This document shows positions 24,787-32,285 of a stretch of 64,000 nucleotides of DNA, piece after piece; position 1 is the first letter of the stretch; the number at the start of each line of letters is the position of its first letter. The notes beneath the pieces are model-generated. The model saw only the letters and a list, made by a program, of their open reading frames with translations. It searched no databases and had not been told where the DNA came from. Location of the stretch: contig NZ_WRXL01000002.1 of assembly GCF_010119195.1 (NCBI RefSeq), positions 558,001 to 622,000 on the forward strand. The letters are read 5' to 3'. The stretch is from Haloarcula salina (GTDB lineage Archaea; Halobacteriota; Halobacteria; Halobacteriales; Haloarculaceae). The translations under genes and the position numbers were made by a program.

Positions 24787-25560
24787 TCAGAAGGTGCTGT
24801 CCGCGAAGCCGCCGTCGACGGTGAGCACCTCGCCGGTGACGTAGGACGAGGCGTCGCTCGCGAGGAAGATCGCCGCGCCGACGATCTCCTCGCGCTCGGC
24901 GACACGACCGAGCGGACACCGATCGTCGATGCGCTCGCGCTTCTCGGTGCCTTCCGCGTAGGTGTCGGCGTTCTGGGGCGTGATGACGTATCCCGGCGCG
25001 ATGGCGTTGACGCGCACGTCCGGAGACAGTTCCTTCGCCGAGACGCGCGTGAACGCTTCGACGCCGCCCTTCGCGGCAGAGTAGGCGGGGAGGTTCGACA
25101 TCGCCAGCCGAGCGGCGAGCGACGAGATGTTGACGATCGAGCCGCCCTCGTCCATCGCGGGCGCGAACGCCTGTGTGACCTTTCGGACGCCGTTCAGCGC
25201 CACGTCGGTGACGAAGTCCCAGTCCTCGTCGTCGATGCCGAGGACGGACTTGCGGGAGATCGCGCCCTGGGAGGCGACGACCACGTCGACGCCGCCGAAC
25301 GCGTCGACGGCCGCCTCGCGGACCGCTTCGAGCGAGTCCGCGTCCGTCACGTCGCAGGTGACGCGAGCGGTGTTCGCCCCCCGCTCCTCGATGGCGTCGG
25401 CCGTCGCGTCGACCGCGTCCTCGCTTCGGCTCGTGGCGATGACGTCCGCCCCCTCGGCGGCGAAGCCGAGCGCGATCGCCTGCCCGATGCCGCTGGTCCC
25501 GCCGACGACCACGGCGCGCTTGTCACTGACCGTTACCGGCGTGTGTTCGTAGGAAACCAT
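24787..25560 (-). CDS. short-chain dehydrogenase/reductase (sugar-type)
   Basis: The 257-residue classical SDR has the NAD(P) loop VVGGTSGIGQAIA, the NISSLAARL catalytic serine strand, YSAAKGG (Tyr-x3-Lys) and VNAIAPGYV. The nearest types oxidise sugars or 2-keto-3-deoxy sugar acids, fitting its place between a sugar importer and an alcohol dehydrogenase. It is divergent from the broken alcohol dehydrogenase gene across about 90 bases. Which step it catalyses is unknown; a pentose dehydrogenase is otherwise missing from this island. ATG 25560 is preferred to the upstream ATG, whose extension crosses the promoter region. Confidence 0.85.
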   Translation of the reverse strand: MVSYEHTPVTVSDKRAVVVGGTSGIGQAIALGFAAEGADVIATSRSEDAVDATADAIEERGANTARVTCDVTDADSLEAVREAAVDAFGGVDVVVASQGAISRKSVLGIDDEDWDFVTDVALNGVRKVTQAFAPAMDEGGSIVNISSLAARLAMSNLPAYSAAKGGVEAFTRVSAKELSPDVRVNAIAPGYVITPQNADTYAEGTEKRERIDDRCPLGRVAEREEIVGAAIFLASDASSYVTGEVLTVDGGFADSTF

Positions 25561-25651
25561 GTGAGAATCGACGGAGGGTTCGTATATTACGCTTGTGGAC
25601 CGTCCGGCGCGATTCCATAGAATTATACGGACCGACGAACACCGTATATAC
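25561..25651. promoter_or_regulatory. divergent promoter region between two dehydrogenase genes
   Basis: Two AT-rich elements, CGTATATTACG (25581-25590) and CCGTATATACAT (25642-25652), flank this 91-base region. The first lies about 25 bases from the SDR start on the minus strand and would serve as its TATA box. The second abuts the alcohol dehydrogenase start, too close to be its own TATA box. AATTATA at 25621 lies about 27 bases before the 25652 ATG and fits better. Confidence 0.45.
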
Positions 25652-26697
25652 ATGCGTGGATTAGCCAAAGTTAGCCGTACCAGCGGCGCGATGGAGTTCG
25701 TCGACAGAGAGCGGCCGGAACCGGCCCCCGACGAGGCTGTCGTCGAAGTCGATTACGCCGGTCTCTGTGGCAGCGACGCGGGCATCTACGAGTTCGAATC
25801 GGCCTTCGAGCGGATGACCCTCCCGACCGTCATCGGCCACGAGTACGCCGGTCGTATCGTCGAGACAGGCGACGCCGTCACGAAGTTCGAGGTCGGCGAC
25901 CGCGTCGTCGAGCGGCCGATCCGCGGCTGTGGCGATTGCTACCAGTGCGAGATCGGTTCGCCGAACGTCTGTCAGAACGCGGTCATCACCGGCGTCGACC
26001 ACGACGGCGCGTACGAGCAGTTCGTCGCCGTCCCCGAGCGGGCGCTCCACCCCGTCCCGGACTCCGTCGAACAGCAACACGCCGCGGTCGTCGAGCCGAC
26101 GAGCATCGCCGCGCGCGCGCGGTCATCGAGAACTCCCGGGTCTCCCCCGGCGACCGCGTCCTCGTCGAGGGGCCGGGCCCGATCGGCCAGCTGACGGCAC
26201 AGATCGCCAGCGCCCAGGGGGGGACTGTCACCGTCTCCGGCGTCGGCCCCGACGCCGAGTATCGACTTCCGCTCGCCGAGGAGTTCGGCTTCGAGACGAT
26301 CAACGTCGCCGAGGACGACTTCGAGGCGCGCCGCGCGGAGCAGACAGACGGCATCGGCTACGACGTGGTCTTCGACACTACGGGTCACCCCTCCGGACTC
26401 CCGTCGGCCGTCGACGCCGTCCGGAAGGGCGGCCAGATCGTCCTCGTCGGCCAGACGGGCGAGACGACGATGGAGTACTCGCCGCTGGTCCGCTCTGAGA
26501 TCGACCTCCAGTGTTCCTACGCGTCGATGTACGAGGACTTCGAGCGCTCGCTGCGGCTGATCGACAGCGGCGACGTGGACTGCGAGACGTTCATCGACGA
26601 CCGCTTCTCGCTCGAAACGGCGGACGAGGCCTTCGAGGCGTTCGTCGCCGGCGAGACGTGCAAGCCGGTGTTCGACGTGTCACAAATCTGGGACTGA
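25652..26697 (+). pseudogene. zinc-dependent medium-chain alcohol dehydrogenase, frameshifted
   Basis: The first part (25652 to about 26118) encodes the catalytic domain: GLCGSDAGIYEFE and VIGHEYAGR with the catalytic zinc ligands, and the structural-zinc loop GCGDCYQCEIGSPNVC. The second part, in another frame to 26697, continues with AVIENSRVSPGDRVLVEGPGPIGQL and the Rossmann domain, ending VFDVSQIWD. The frames meet in a run of alternating G and C (26109-26122); removing two bases would restore AARAVIENS. Either the gene is recently broken, it varies by slippage, or the read has an error. Intact it would be a sorbitol/threonine dehydrogenase-like NAD enzyme of about 347 residues, probably acting on a sugar or polyol. 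Confidence 0.8.
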
Positions 26698-26783
26698 GGC
26701 CGAGCGACCGATCGGCCCCGGCCGCCTCTCTAACTAAAAATCGTTATATATTGTCGGCCACGAAGTGACGAGTACTGATTTGC

Positions 26784-27548
26784 ATGGCGAGAACCGAGAG
26801 ACCAGCGGTCAAATCGGTCGGCACGGCGTTCGAGATCCTCGACGCGCTGAAGGGGTTAGACGGCGCGGGGCTGTCGGAGCTGGCGCGACATCTCGACATC
26901 CCGAAAAGCACCGTCCACAACTATCTCAGTACCCTCAGACAGGAGCAATACGTCACGAAGTCGGGTGACCGATATCGGGTCGGACTCCGATTTCTCGAAC
27001 TGGGTGCGTACTCCAGACACCGCGAAGAACTCTTTCGAGTCGCGAAACCGGACGTGGACCGACTCGCCGCCGAGACCGGCGAACTCGCGAACGTCCTGGT
27101 GGAGGAACACGGCAAGGGTATCTACCTCTATCGGGCGCAAGGGGCCGACGCCGTCACGGTGAAGGCACACGTCGGCACGCGGATCCCCCTCCACACCGCC
27201 GCGCTCGGAAAGGCGATCATGGCACATCTACCGAGCGAGCGCGTCGACGACATCGTCGAGCGACACGGACTGGGCGGCCCGACTGCCCAGTCCATCGACA
27301 GCCGCGACGCCCTCGACGCGTCGCTCGAAGCGGTCCGTGAGCGCGGCGTCGCCTTCGACGACGAGGAGCGCCTCGACGGCCTCCGCTGTGTGGCCGCGCC
27401 AGTTCGGGCCGACGACGGCCGCGTGCTCGGCGCGATCAGCGTCGCCGGCCCGACGAACCGGTTCCGTGGCGAGCGCTTCCGCGAGGAACTCCCACAGAAG
27501 GTACTGGAAACCGCGAACGTGATCGAGCTGAACGTGACGCACTCCTGA
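26784..27548 (+). CDS. IclR-family transcriptional regulator, copy 1
   Basis: The 254-residue protein has the IclR winged helix (VGTAFEILDALKGLDGAGLSELARHLDIPKSTVHNYLSTL, residues 11-51) and the ligand domain (VGTRIPLHTAALGKAIMAHLP and RCVAAPVRADDGRVLGAISVAGPTNRF). A TATA element TTATATA at 26745-26751 lies about 33 bases upstream. It aligns without gaps to the second IclR 360 bases downstream. The Haloferax pentose genes are activated by the IclR-type XacR, so one of these two is likely its counterpart. Confidence 0.85.
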   Translation: MARTERPAVKSVGTAFEILDALKGLDGAGLSELARHLDIPKSTVHNYLSTLRQEQYVTKSGDRYRVGLRFLELGAYSRHREELFRVAKPDVDRLAAETGELANVLVEEHGKGIYLYRAQGADAVTVKAHVGTRIPLHTAALGKAIMAHLPSERVDDIVERHGLGGPTAQSIDSRDALDASLEAVRERGVAFDDEERLDGLRCVAAPVRADDGRVLGAISVAGPTNRFRGERFREELPQKVLETANVIELNVTHS

Positions 27549-27908
27549 GAGAGCCGTTCGCCGCATTTCGGCCGGCGTCTCGGGCGGACACTCGTTCCGG
27601 TATATGGAACGGTTGTGTATCACCGGTTGTCGAATGCCGGGAGGCGAGCAGCAACTGCGGACGCGGCGTCCGGAACAGAGCGACCGAGACTGCCGTTCGA
27701 GACCACACAGATCGAGACACCGCGCTCACAGTGATCGCCTGGTTGGCAAACCATCGCGGTTCGTCCAGGTCACCTGAACTCCCTCGCATCAGCTACCTGC
27801 GGCGATTCGCGCCGGGGTCGCTTCGGCTGCCGGATAGCACACTTCCGACGCGGATTCGTCCCATATGGGTGAACAACTGTTTAGTAGTAGAGCCCCCATA
27901 CATCTGCT
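27549..27908. other. intergenic region between the two IclR genes
   Basis: This 360-base region holds one GTTC-N9-GAAC site (27594-27610) and, near 27870, the palindrome CCCATATGGG followed by TTTAGTAGTAG before the second IclR start. No gene is evident. It suggests each regulator has its own promoter and possible autoregulation. Confidence 0.5.
27594..27610. promoter_or_regulatory. palindromic site GTTC-N9-GAAC, copy 3
   Basis: The centre is CGGTATATG and the arms extend to CGTTCC and GGAACG. It lies just downstream of IclR copy 1 and about 300 bases before IclR copy 2. Confidence 0.55.
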
Positions 27909-28673
27909 ATGGCCAACACCGCCCGGAACCCGGTGAAGTCCGTCGAGACCACGTTCAAGGTCCTCAACGCCCTCCGCGACCTGGACGGCGCCGGAGTCAC
28001 CGAACTGGCACAGCACCTCGACGTGCCCAAGAGCACGATTCACAACTATCTCAGTACGCTCGAACAGGAAGAGTACGTGGTGAAACAGGACGGCGTCTAC
28101 GAGGTTGGTCTCCGGTTCCTGGAACTCGGCGCGTACGCACGCCACCACCGGAAACTGTTCCGGATCGCGAAGCCGGAGGTCGATCGGTTAGCGGAGGAAA
28201 CGGGAGAACTGGCGAACATCCTCGTCGAGGAGCACGGCCGCGGTTCGTACCTCTACCGGGCCAGGGGCGACAAAGCGGTCCGGGTCAAGGCCCACATCGG
28301 CACGCGGGTCCCGTTGCACACGACGGCGCTCGGGAAGGCGATCTTGGCGCACCTGCCGGCGGAGCGCGTCGACGACATCGTCGACCGTCACGGCCTCGGT
28401 GGTGAACCGCCGAAGGCGATCGACACCCGCGAGGAACTGGCCGACGCGCTGGCAGACGTCCGCGACCGCGGGGTGGCCTTCGACGACGAGGAGCGACTCG
28501 AAGGCCTCCGCTGCGTGGCCGCTCCGGTTCTCAACCACGACCACGAGGTCATCGGCGCGATCAGCGTTTCCGGCCCGACGAACCGGTTCCGTGGCGAGCG
28601 CTTCCGCGAGGAACTCGCCCAGAAGGTCCTCGAAGTGGCGAACGTGATCGAACTGAACGTCACCTATTCGTGA
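27909..28673 (+). CDS. IclR-family transcriptional regulator, copy 2
   Basis: The 254-residue protein matches copy 1 end to end (by eye roughly seven residues in ten): winged helix VETTFKVLNALRDLDGAGVTELAQHLDVPKSTIHNYLSTL and ligand domain VGLRFLELGAYARHHRKLF, GTRVPLHTTALGKAILAHLP, SGPTNRFRGERF. The 3' portions of the two genes share a stretch of over 40 identical bases (copy 1 from about 27449, copy 2 from about 28571), pointing to recent duplication or gene conversion. It is followed directly by copy 4 of the palindromic site. Confidence 0.85.
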   Translation: MANTARNPVKSVETTFKVLNALRDLDGAGVTELAQHLDVPKSTIHNYLSTLEQEEYVVKQDGVYEVGLRFLELGAYARHHRKLFRIAKPEVDRLAEETGELANILVEEHGRGSYLYRARGDKAVRVKAHIGTRVPLHTTALGKAILAHLPAERVDDIVDRHGLGGEPPKAIDTREELADALADVRDRGVAFDDEERLEGLRCVAAPVLNHDHEVIGAISVSGPTNRFRGERFREELAQKVLEVANVIELNVTYS

Positions 28674-28680
28674 CGCGGAT

Positions 28681-28697
28681 GTTCACTATAACTGAAC
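28681..28697. promoter_or_regulatory. palindromic site GTTC-N9-GAAC, copy 4
   Basis: The centre is ACTATAACT. The site starts 8 bases after the stop codon of IclR copy 2. Confidence 0.5.
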
Positions 28698-28947
28698 GGT
28701 GTGGGCGCAGAAGATCGCGATCTGCCGAACGAGCGGTAGACGTTCTGTCCATGGTTTATAATGTTGTTTCGGATCCGAGTACCTATCTCAATCAGTGTAG
28801 AATTGAGCGACAGCGGCACTACTCTCCCTTTCGGATCCGTTCAGTTTCGGTTCCTACGATCGGATGTGTGATTAGTTACCTCCCCTATTTTCTCTGAAAG
28901 ACTTAGCTGTTCGAGCGTCATTCGTACCGACTGACAGGAAGACGCTC

Positions 28948-28964
28948 GTTCAACAATATGGAAC
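28948..28964. promoter_or_regulatory. palindromic site GTTC-N9-GAAC, copy 5
   Basis: The centre is AACAATATG, and with its flank it shares 12 bases with copy 1 at the opposite end of the island, nearly 13 kb away. Confidence 0.55.
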
Positions 28965-29336
28965 ATATTCCCACACTGCTGGCCGAGCGGTCAGGTCGGT
29001 GCGACCAGACTCGAATAAGCGTCTGAATAACATGAGTACACCTATTATTTTCGTGTCGGGCGGTATTTGGGAAAGAGATTCCCTGAAGTCGAGGAAGGAA
29101 ATCCACTATTTGAATATTTATTCTGTAAACTAAGACCATATATCCGAAATATCGTTAGAGATTTTTTACTTATGAATTCATATCTCTTTTCTTCAGTCTT
29201 GTATTTTCGAGACCTCATCTGAATGCGGTGGAAGAGAAGGCTGCCGACGATGTCCACACGGAACCGATTCGAGAGTCGTCCGACCGGTGGTCGGTCTCAC
29301 GAAGCACCTATCTACCGTGTGCGACAAGGGGCGCGT

Positions 29337-29939
29337 ATGCGTACTGGCGTCGTCGTGGCCGGGGGTCGCTCGACGCGCTTTGGCGGTCGCGACAAGGCGG
29401 TCGCCGATCTCGCGGGGACGCCGATGATCCGTCGCGTCGCTGACCGGCTCGACTCCGCGGTGGACGGGCTCGTCGTCAACTGTCGTGCGGAACAGGTCAC
29501 GTCCATCACAGCGGCGCTCGACGGCCTCGACGGCGTGACATTCGCTACGGATGAGCGGCCGGACGAAGGCCCCGTCGCCGGCGTCGCCGCCGGTCTCGCC
29601 GCCGTCGAGAGCGAGTACGCCGCCGTCGTCGCCTGCGACATGCCACTGGTCGATCCGGCGTTCGTCACCTACCTCTTCGAGCGGGCCCGCGGACGCGACG
29701 GGGCGGTCCCCCGACCGGACGAGTGGCTCCAGCCGGCACAGGCAGTCTACCGGACCGAACCGATGCTGGCGGCCTGTCGGGGCGCGCTGGAGCGGGGAGA
29801 GCGCCGACTCCGCGACGCGGTGGCGGAACTGGACTGCGCGGTCGTCCAGCGCGAAGCGATCCGGCGACACGGTGCGCTCCCATCGCTGGAGAACGTCAAC
29901 ACCCCTGCGGAACTGGACGCGGTCGCCGAGCAGTTGTGA
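29337..29939 (+). CDS. mobA: molybdenum cofactor guanylyltransferase MobA
   Basis: The 200-residue protein has the nucleotidyltransferase signature VVVAGGRSTRFGGRDKAVADLAGTPMIRRV at its N-terminus, FATDERPDEGPVAGVAAGLAA, the metal-binding VVACDMPLVDP and the late ENVNTPAEL motif. MobA attaches GMP to molybdopterin. ATG 29337 is chosen because the GTP-binding loop then starts at residue 4. A MoaA-like gene follows on the same strand after 127 bases, supporting a molybdenum cofactor role. Confidence 0.9.
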   Translation: MRTGVVVAGGRSTRFGGRDKAVADLAGTPMIRRVADRLDSAVDGLVVNCRAEQVTSITAALDGLDGVTFATDERPDEGPVAGVAAGLAAVESEYAAVVACDMPLVDPAFVTYLFERARGRDGAVPRPDEWLQPAQAVYRTEPMLAACRGALERGERRLRDAVAELDCAVVQREAIRRHGALPSLENVNTPAELDAVAEQL

Positions 29940-30066
29940 GCGTGCGCCCCGTTTGTGACACCGTTGTCGCGCGTGGCCAGTTCGCCACACGAAGCCACGA
30001 TCGACCGGCGCGTACTGTTGCATTCACGCCATTTAAGACGCTGTGCTGTGAATCCGTACCAAGGAA

Positions 30067-31155
30067 ATGCTCGAGGACGACTTCGGCCGCGAGGTGACGG
30101 GAGTGCGGGTCTCGCTCACCGATCGGTGTAACTTCGATTGCGTCTACTGCCACAACGAAGGACTCGGGGACACGCGCGGCCCGATGGAGCCACAGGACGA
30201 CGAACTCTCGACGGACACCGTCGTCGCCTTCCTCGAAGTCGCGGCCGAGTTCGGGGTCGACTCGGTGAAGTTCACGGGCGGGGAGCCGATGCTGCGCGAG
30301 GACGTCGAAGACATCGTCCGGCGCGCGCCCGACGAGATGGAGGTGTCGATGACGACCAACGGGACCTTCCTTCCCGGCCGCGCTGACGACTTGGTCGACG
30401 CCGGCCTCGAACGGGTCAACGTCTCGCAGGACGCGCTCGACGCCGACGCGTTCGCGGAACTGACACAGAGCGGGGCCTACGACCGCGTTCTCGAAGGCGT
30501 CGAGGCGGCCCTGGACGCCGGACTGGCCCCGGTGAAGCTCAACATGGTCGTCTTCGAGCCCACCGCGGGCTACGTCCCGAAGATGGTCGACCACGTCGCC
30601 GAGAACCCCGGCCTCCAGCTCCAGCTCATCGAGTACATGCCGGAACTGGCCGGCCACCCGGAGTGGGCCATCGACATCCAGCGCGTCCACGACTGGCTCG
30701 AAGACCGCGCCGACCGGGTCGAACACCGGGAGATGCACGACCGCAAGCGCTACTGGATCCACAGCGAAAGCGACGCCGACGCGGACGAGGCGGCCCACAC
30801 CGGGACCTCGCTCGCGGCCTCGGACGGCGGCGTGCGGACGCCCCCGGTCGACGCACGCAACAGCGGGATGGTCGAGATCGTCGACCCCGTCGGCAACGCG
30901 GACTTCTGTGCCAACTGCCACCGCGTCCGACTGACCCACGACGGCTACCTCAAGGGCTGTCTGAACCGCAACGACGACCTCCGGGACATCGGCGACGACA
31001 AGTCGTCGATGCGGGCGGCGTTCCGCGAGACGGTCGACACGCGGGTCCCGTACTACGGCGAGTACCTCGTCGAGACCGACGACGGCGGGTGGGAACGCAA
31101 CGACGCGTACGTCGACACCGACGGTGACCGCGCTCCCTACGAGTACTCCGAGTAG
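30067..31155 (+). CDS. moaA: MoaA-like GTP 3',8-cyclase (radical SAM)
   Basis: The 362-residue protein has the radical SAM cluster CNFDCVYC near residues 21-28, [26 protein letters not shown], and the C-terminal second cluster ligands ([19 protein letters not shown]). MoaA converts GTP to the first molybdopterin intermediate. It is longer than bacterial MoaA because of an acidic insert around residues 235-265, a usual halophilic adaptation. A TATA-like ATTTAA at 30031 lies about 30 bases before the start. Confidence 0.9.
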   Translation: MLEDDFGREVTGVRVSLTDRCNFDCVYCHNEGLGDTRGPMEPQDDELSTDTVVAFLEVAAEFGVDSVKFTGGEPMLREDVEDIVRRAPDEMEVSMTTNGTFLPGRADDLVDAGLERVNVSQDALDADAFAELTQSGAYDRVLEGVEAALDAGLAPVKLNMVVFEPTAGYVPKMVDHVAENPGLQLQLIEYMPELAGHPEWAIDIQRVHDWLEDRADRVEHREMHDRKRYWIHSESDADADEAAHTGTSLAASDGGVRTPPVDARNSGMVEIVDPVGNADFCANCHRVRLTHDGYLKGCLNRNDDLRDIGDDKSSMRAAFRETVDTRVPYYGEYLVETDDGGWERNDAYVDTDGDRAPYEYSE

Positions 31156-31240
31156 TCACTGTCGGACCCGCTCGGCGAGAGACGCCTGCGACGTGGCGCC
31201 CATAGACGCTTGTGTCGGGAGCCCCAAGCGACACCAGAAG

Positions 31241-32251
31241 ATGCGTCCCGCAATGGAACTGGCGGAGTTGCTCGGCGAAGCGGAAGCGCTCACCATCGTC
31301 TGTCACAACAACCCCGACCCGGACTGCCTGGCGAGCGCGCTCGCGCTGGGTCGCATCGCGGGCCACGTCGGCATCGACGAGCGGCGGATCCTCTACAGCG
31401 GCGAGATCTCCCATCAGCAGAACCGCTCGTTCGTCAACCTCCTCGACATGGACCTCCGGGAGTTCGACCCCGACGTCGTCCGCGACCGACCGTCGACGGA
31501 GTTGCTGGCGTTCGTCGATCACTCCGTGCCCGGCACGAACAACCGCGTCCCCGAGGACGTGGCGGTCGACATCGTCATCGACCACCACCCCGCCGAAGAC
31601 ATCGAGGGACGTTTCGTCGACCACCGGGAGCACATCGGCGCGACGGCGACGATACTGACGGAGTACGTCCGCGACCTCGAGATCGAACTCGACCCGAAGG
31701 TGGCGACGGCGCTGTTGTTCGCCATCCGCCGCGAGACGCTCGGGTTCCTCCGCGGGACGACGCCGGACGAGTACGGGGCGGCGGGCTTTCTCACCGACCG
31801 GGCGGACTCGTCGCTCCTGCGGACGCTGGCGTCGCCGTCGGTCAGCGGGGCCACCATCGACGCCATCGGTGACGCCATCGAGAACCGGAACGTCAAGGGC
31901 TCGGTCCTCATCTCGCACGTCGGCCGGACGTCAGAGCGCGACGCCCTGCCGCAGGCCGCCGACTACCTGGCGACGCTCGAAGGCGTCGAGACGGCCATCG
32001 TCTTCGGCATCGTCGACGACAGCATCCAGCTCAGCGCCCGGTCGACGGACTCGCGTATCCACGTGGGGGACGCGCTCGATGACGCCTTCGACGACGTGGG
32101 CAGCGCCGGCGGCCACCGGGAGATGGCCGGCGGCGAGATTCCGCTCGGCATCTTCGCCGACTACACGACGGACGATTCGGTCCTCGTATCCATCGTCGAG
32201 CAGGTCATCACGGCTCGCCTGCTAGCCGAACTGAATATCGCCGAGGAGTAG
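31241..32251 (+). CDS. DHH-family phosphoesterase
   Basis: The 336-residue protein has DHH motifs in order: HNNPDPDCLASALAL (motif I), AFVDHSVPGTNN (motif II), VIDHHPAED (motif III), and a DHHA1 end with SAGGHREMAGG. Such enzymes cleave nanoRNA, cyclic dinucleotides or similar phosphodiesters using manganese. Haloarchaea have several paralogues and I cannot tell which substrate this one uses. ATG 31241 is preferred; ATG 31253 would remove four residues. Confidence 0.85.
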   Translation: MRPAMELAELLGEAEALTIVCHNNPDPDCLASALALGRIAGHVGIDERRILYSGEISHQQNRSFVNLLDMDLREFDPDVVRDRPSTELLAFVDHSVPGTNNRVPEDVAVDIVIDHHPAEDIEGRFVDHREHIGATATILTEYVRDLEIELDPKVATALLFAIRRETLGFLRGTTPDEYGAAGFLTDRADSSLLRTLASPSVSGATIDAIGDAIENRNVKGSVLISHVGRTSERDALPQAADYLATLEGVETAIVFGIVDDSIQLSARSTDSRIHVGDALDDAFDDVGSAGGHREMAGGEIPLGIFADYTTDDSVLVSIVEQVITARLLAELNIAEE

Positions 32252-32285
32252 CCGGGAAGCGGCCGACAGGCGGACTGCCCCGCGA

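Larger units (their letters stand above)
28674..29336. other. AT-rich intergenic region with two palindromic sites
   Basis: This 663-base region contains copies 4 and 5 of GTTC-N9-GAAC and a very AT-rich stretch (29090-29210). I see no gene with haloarchaeal composition and no RNA gene. It marks the right border of the sugar island, as the AT-rich region at 15.6-16.4 kb marks the left. Confidence 0.5.

Noticed and set aside
25578-25594. GTTC-N9-GCTT half-site in the dehydrogenase divergent promoter
   Set aside because: Only one arm matches, so I did not count it as a sixth copy.
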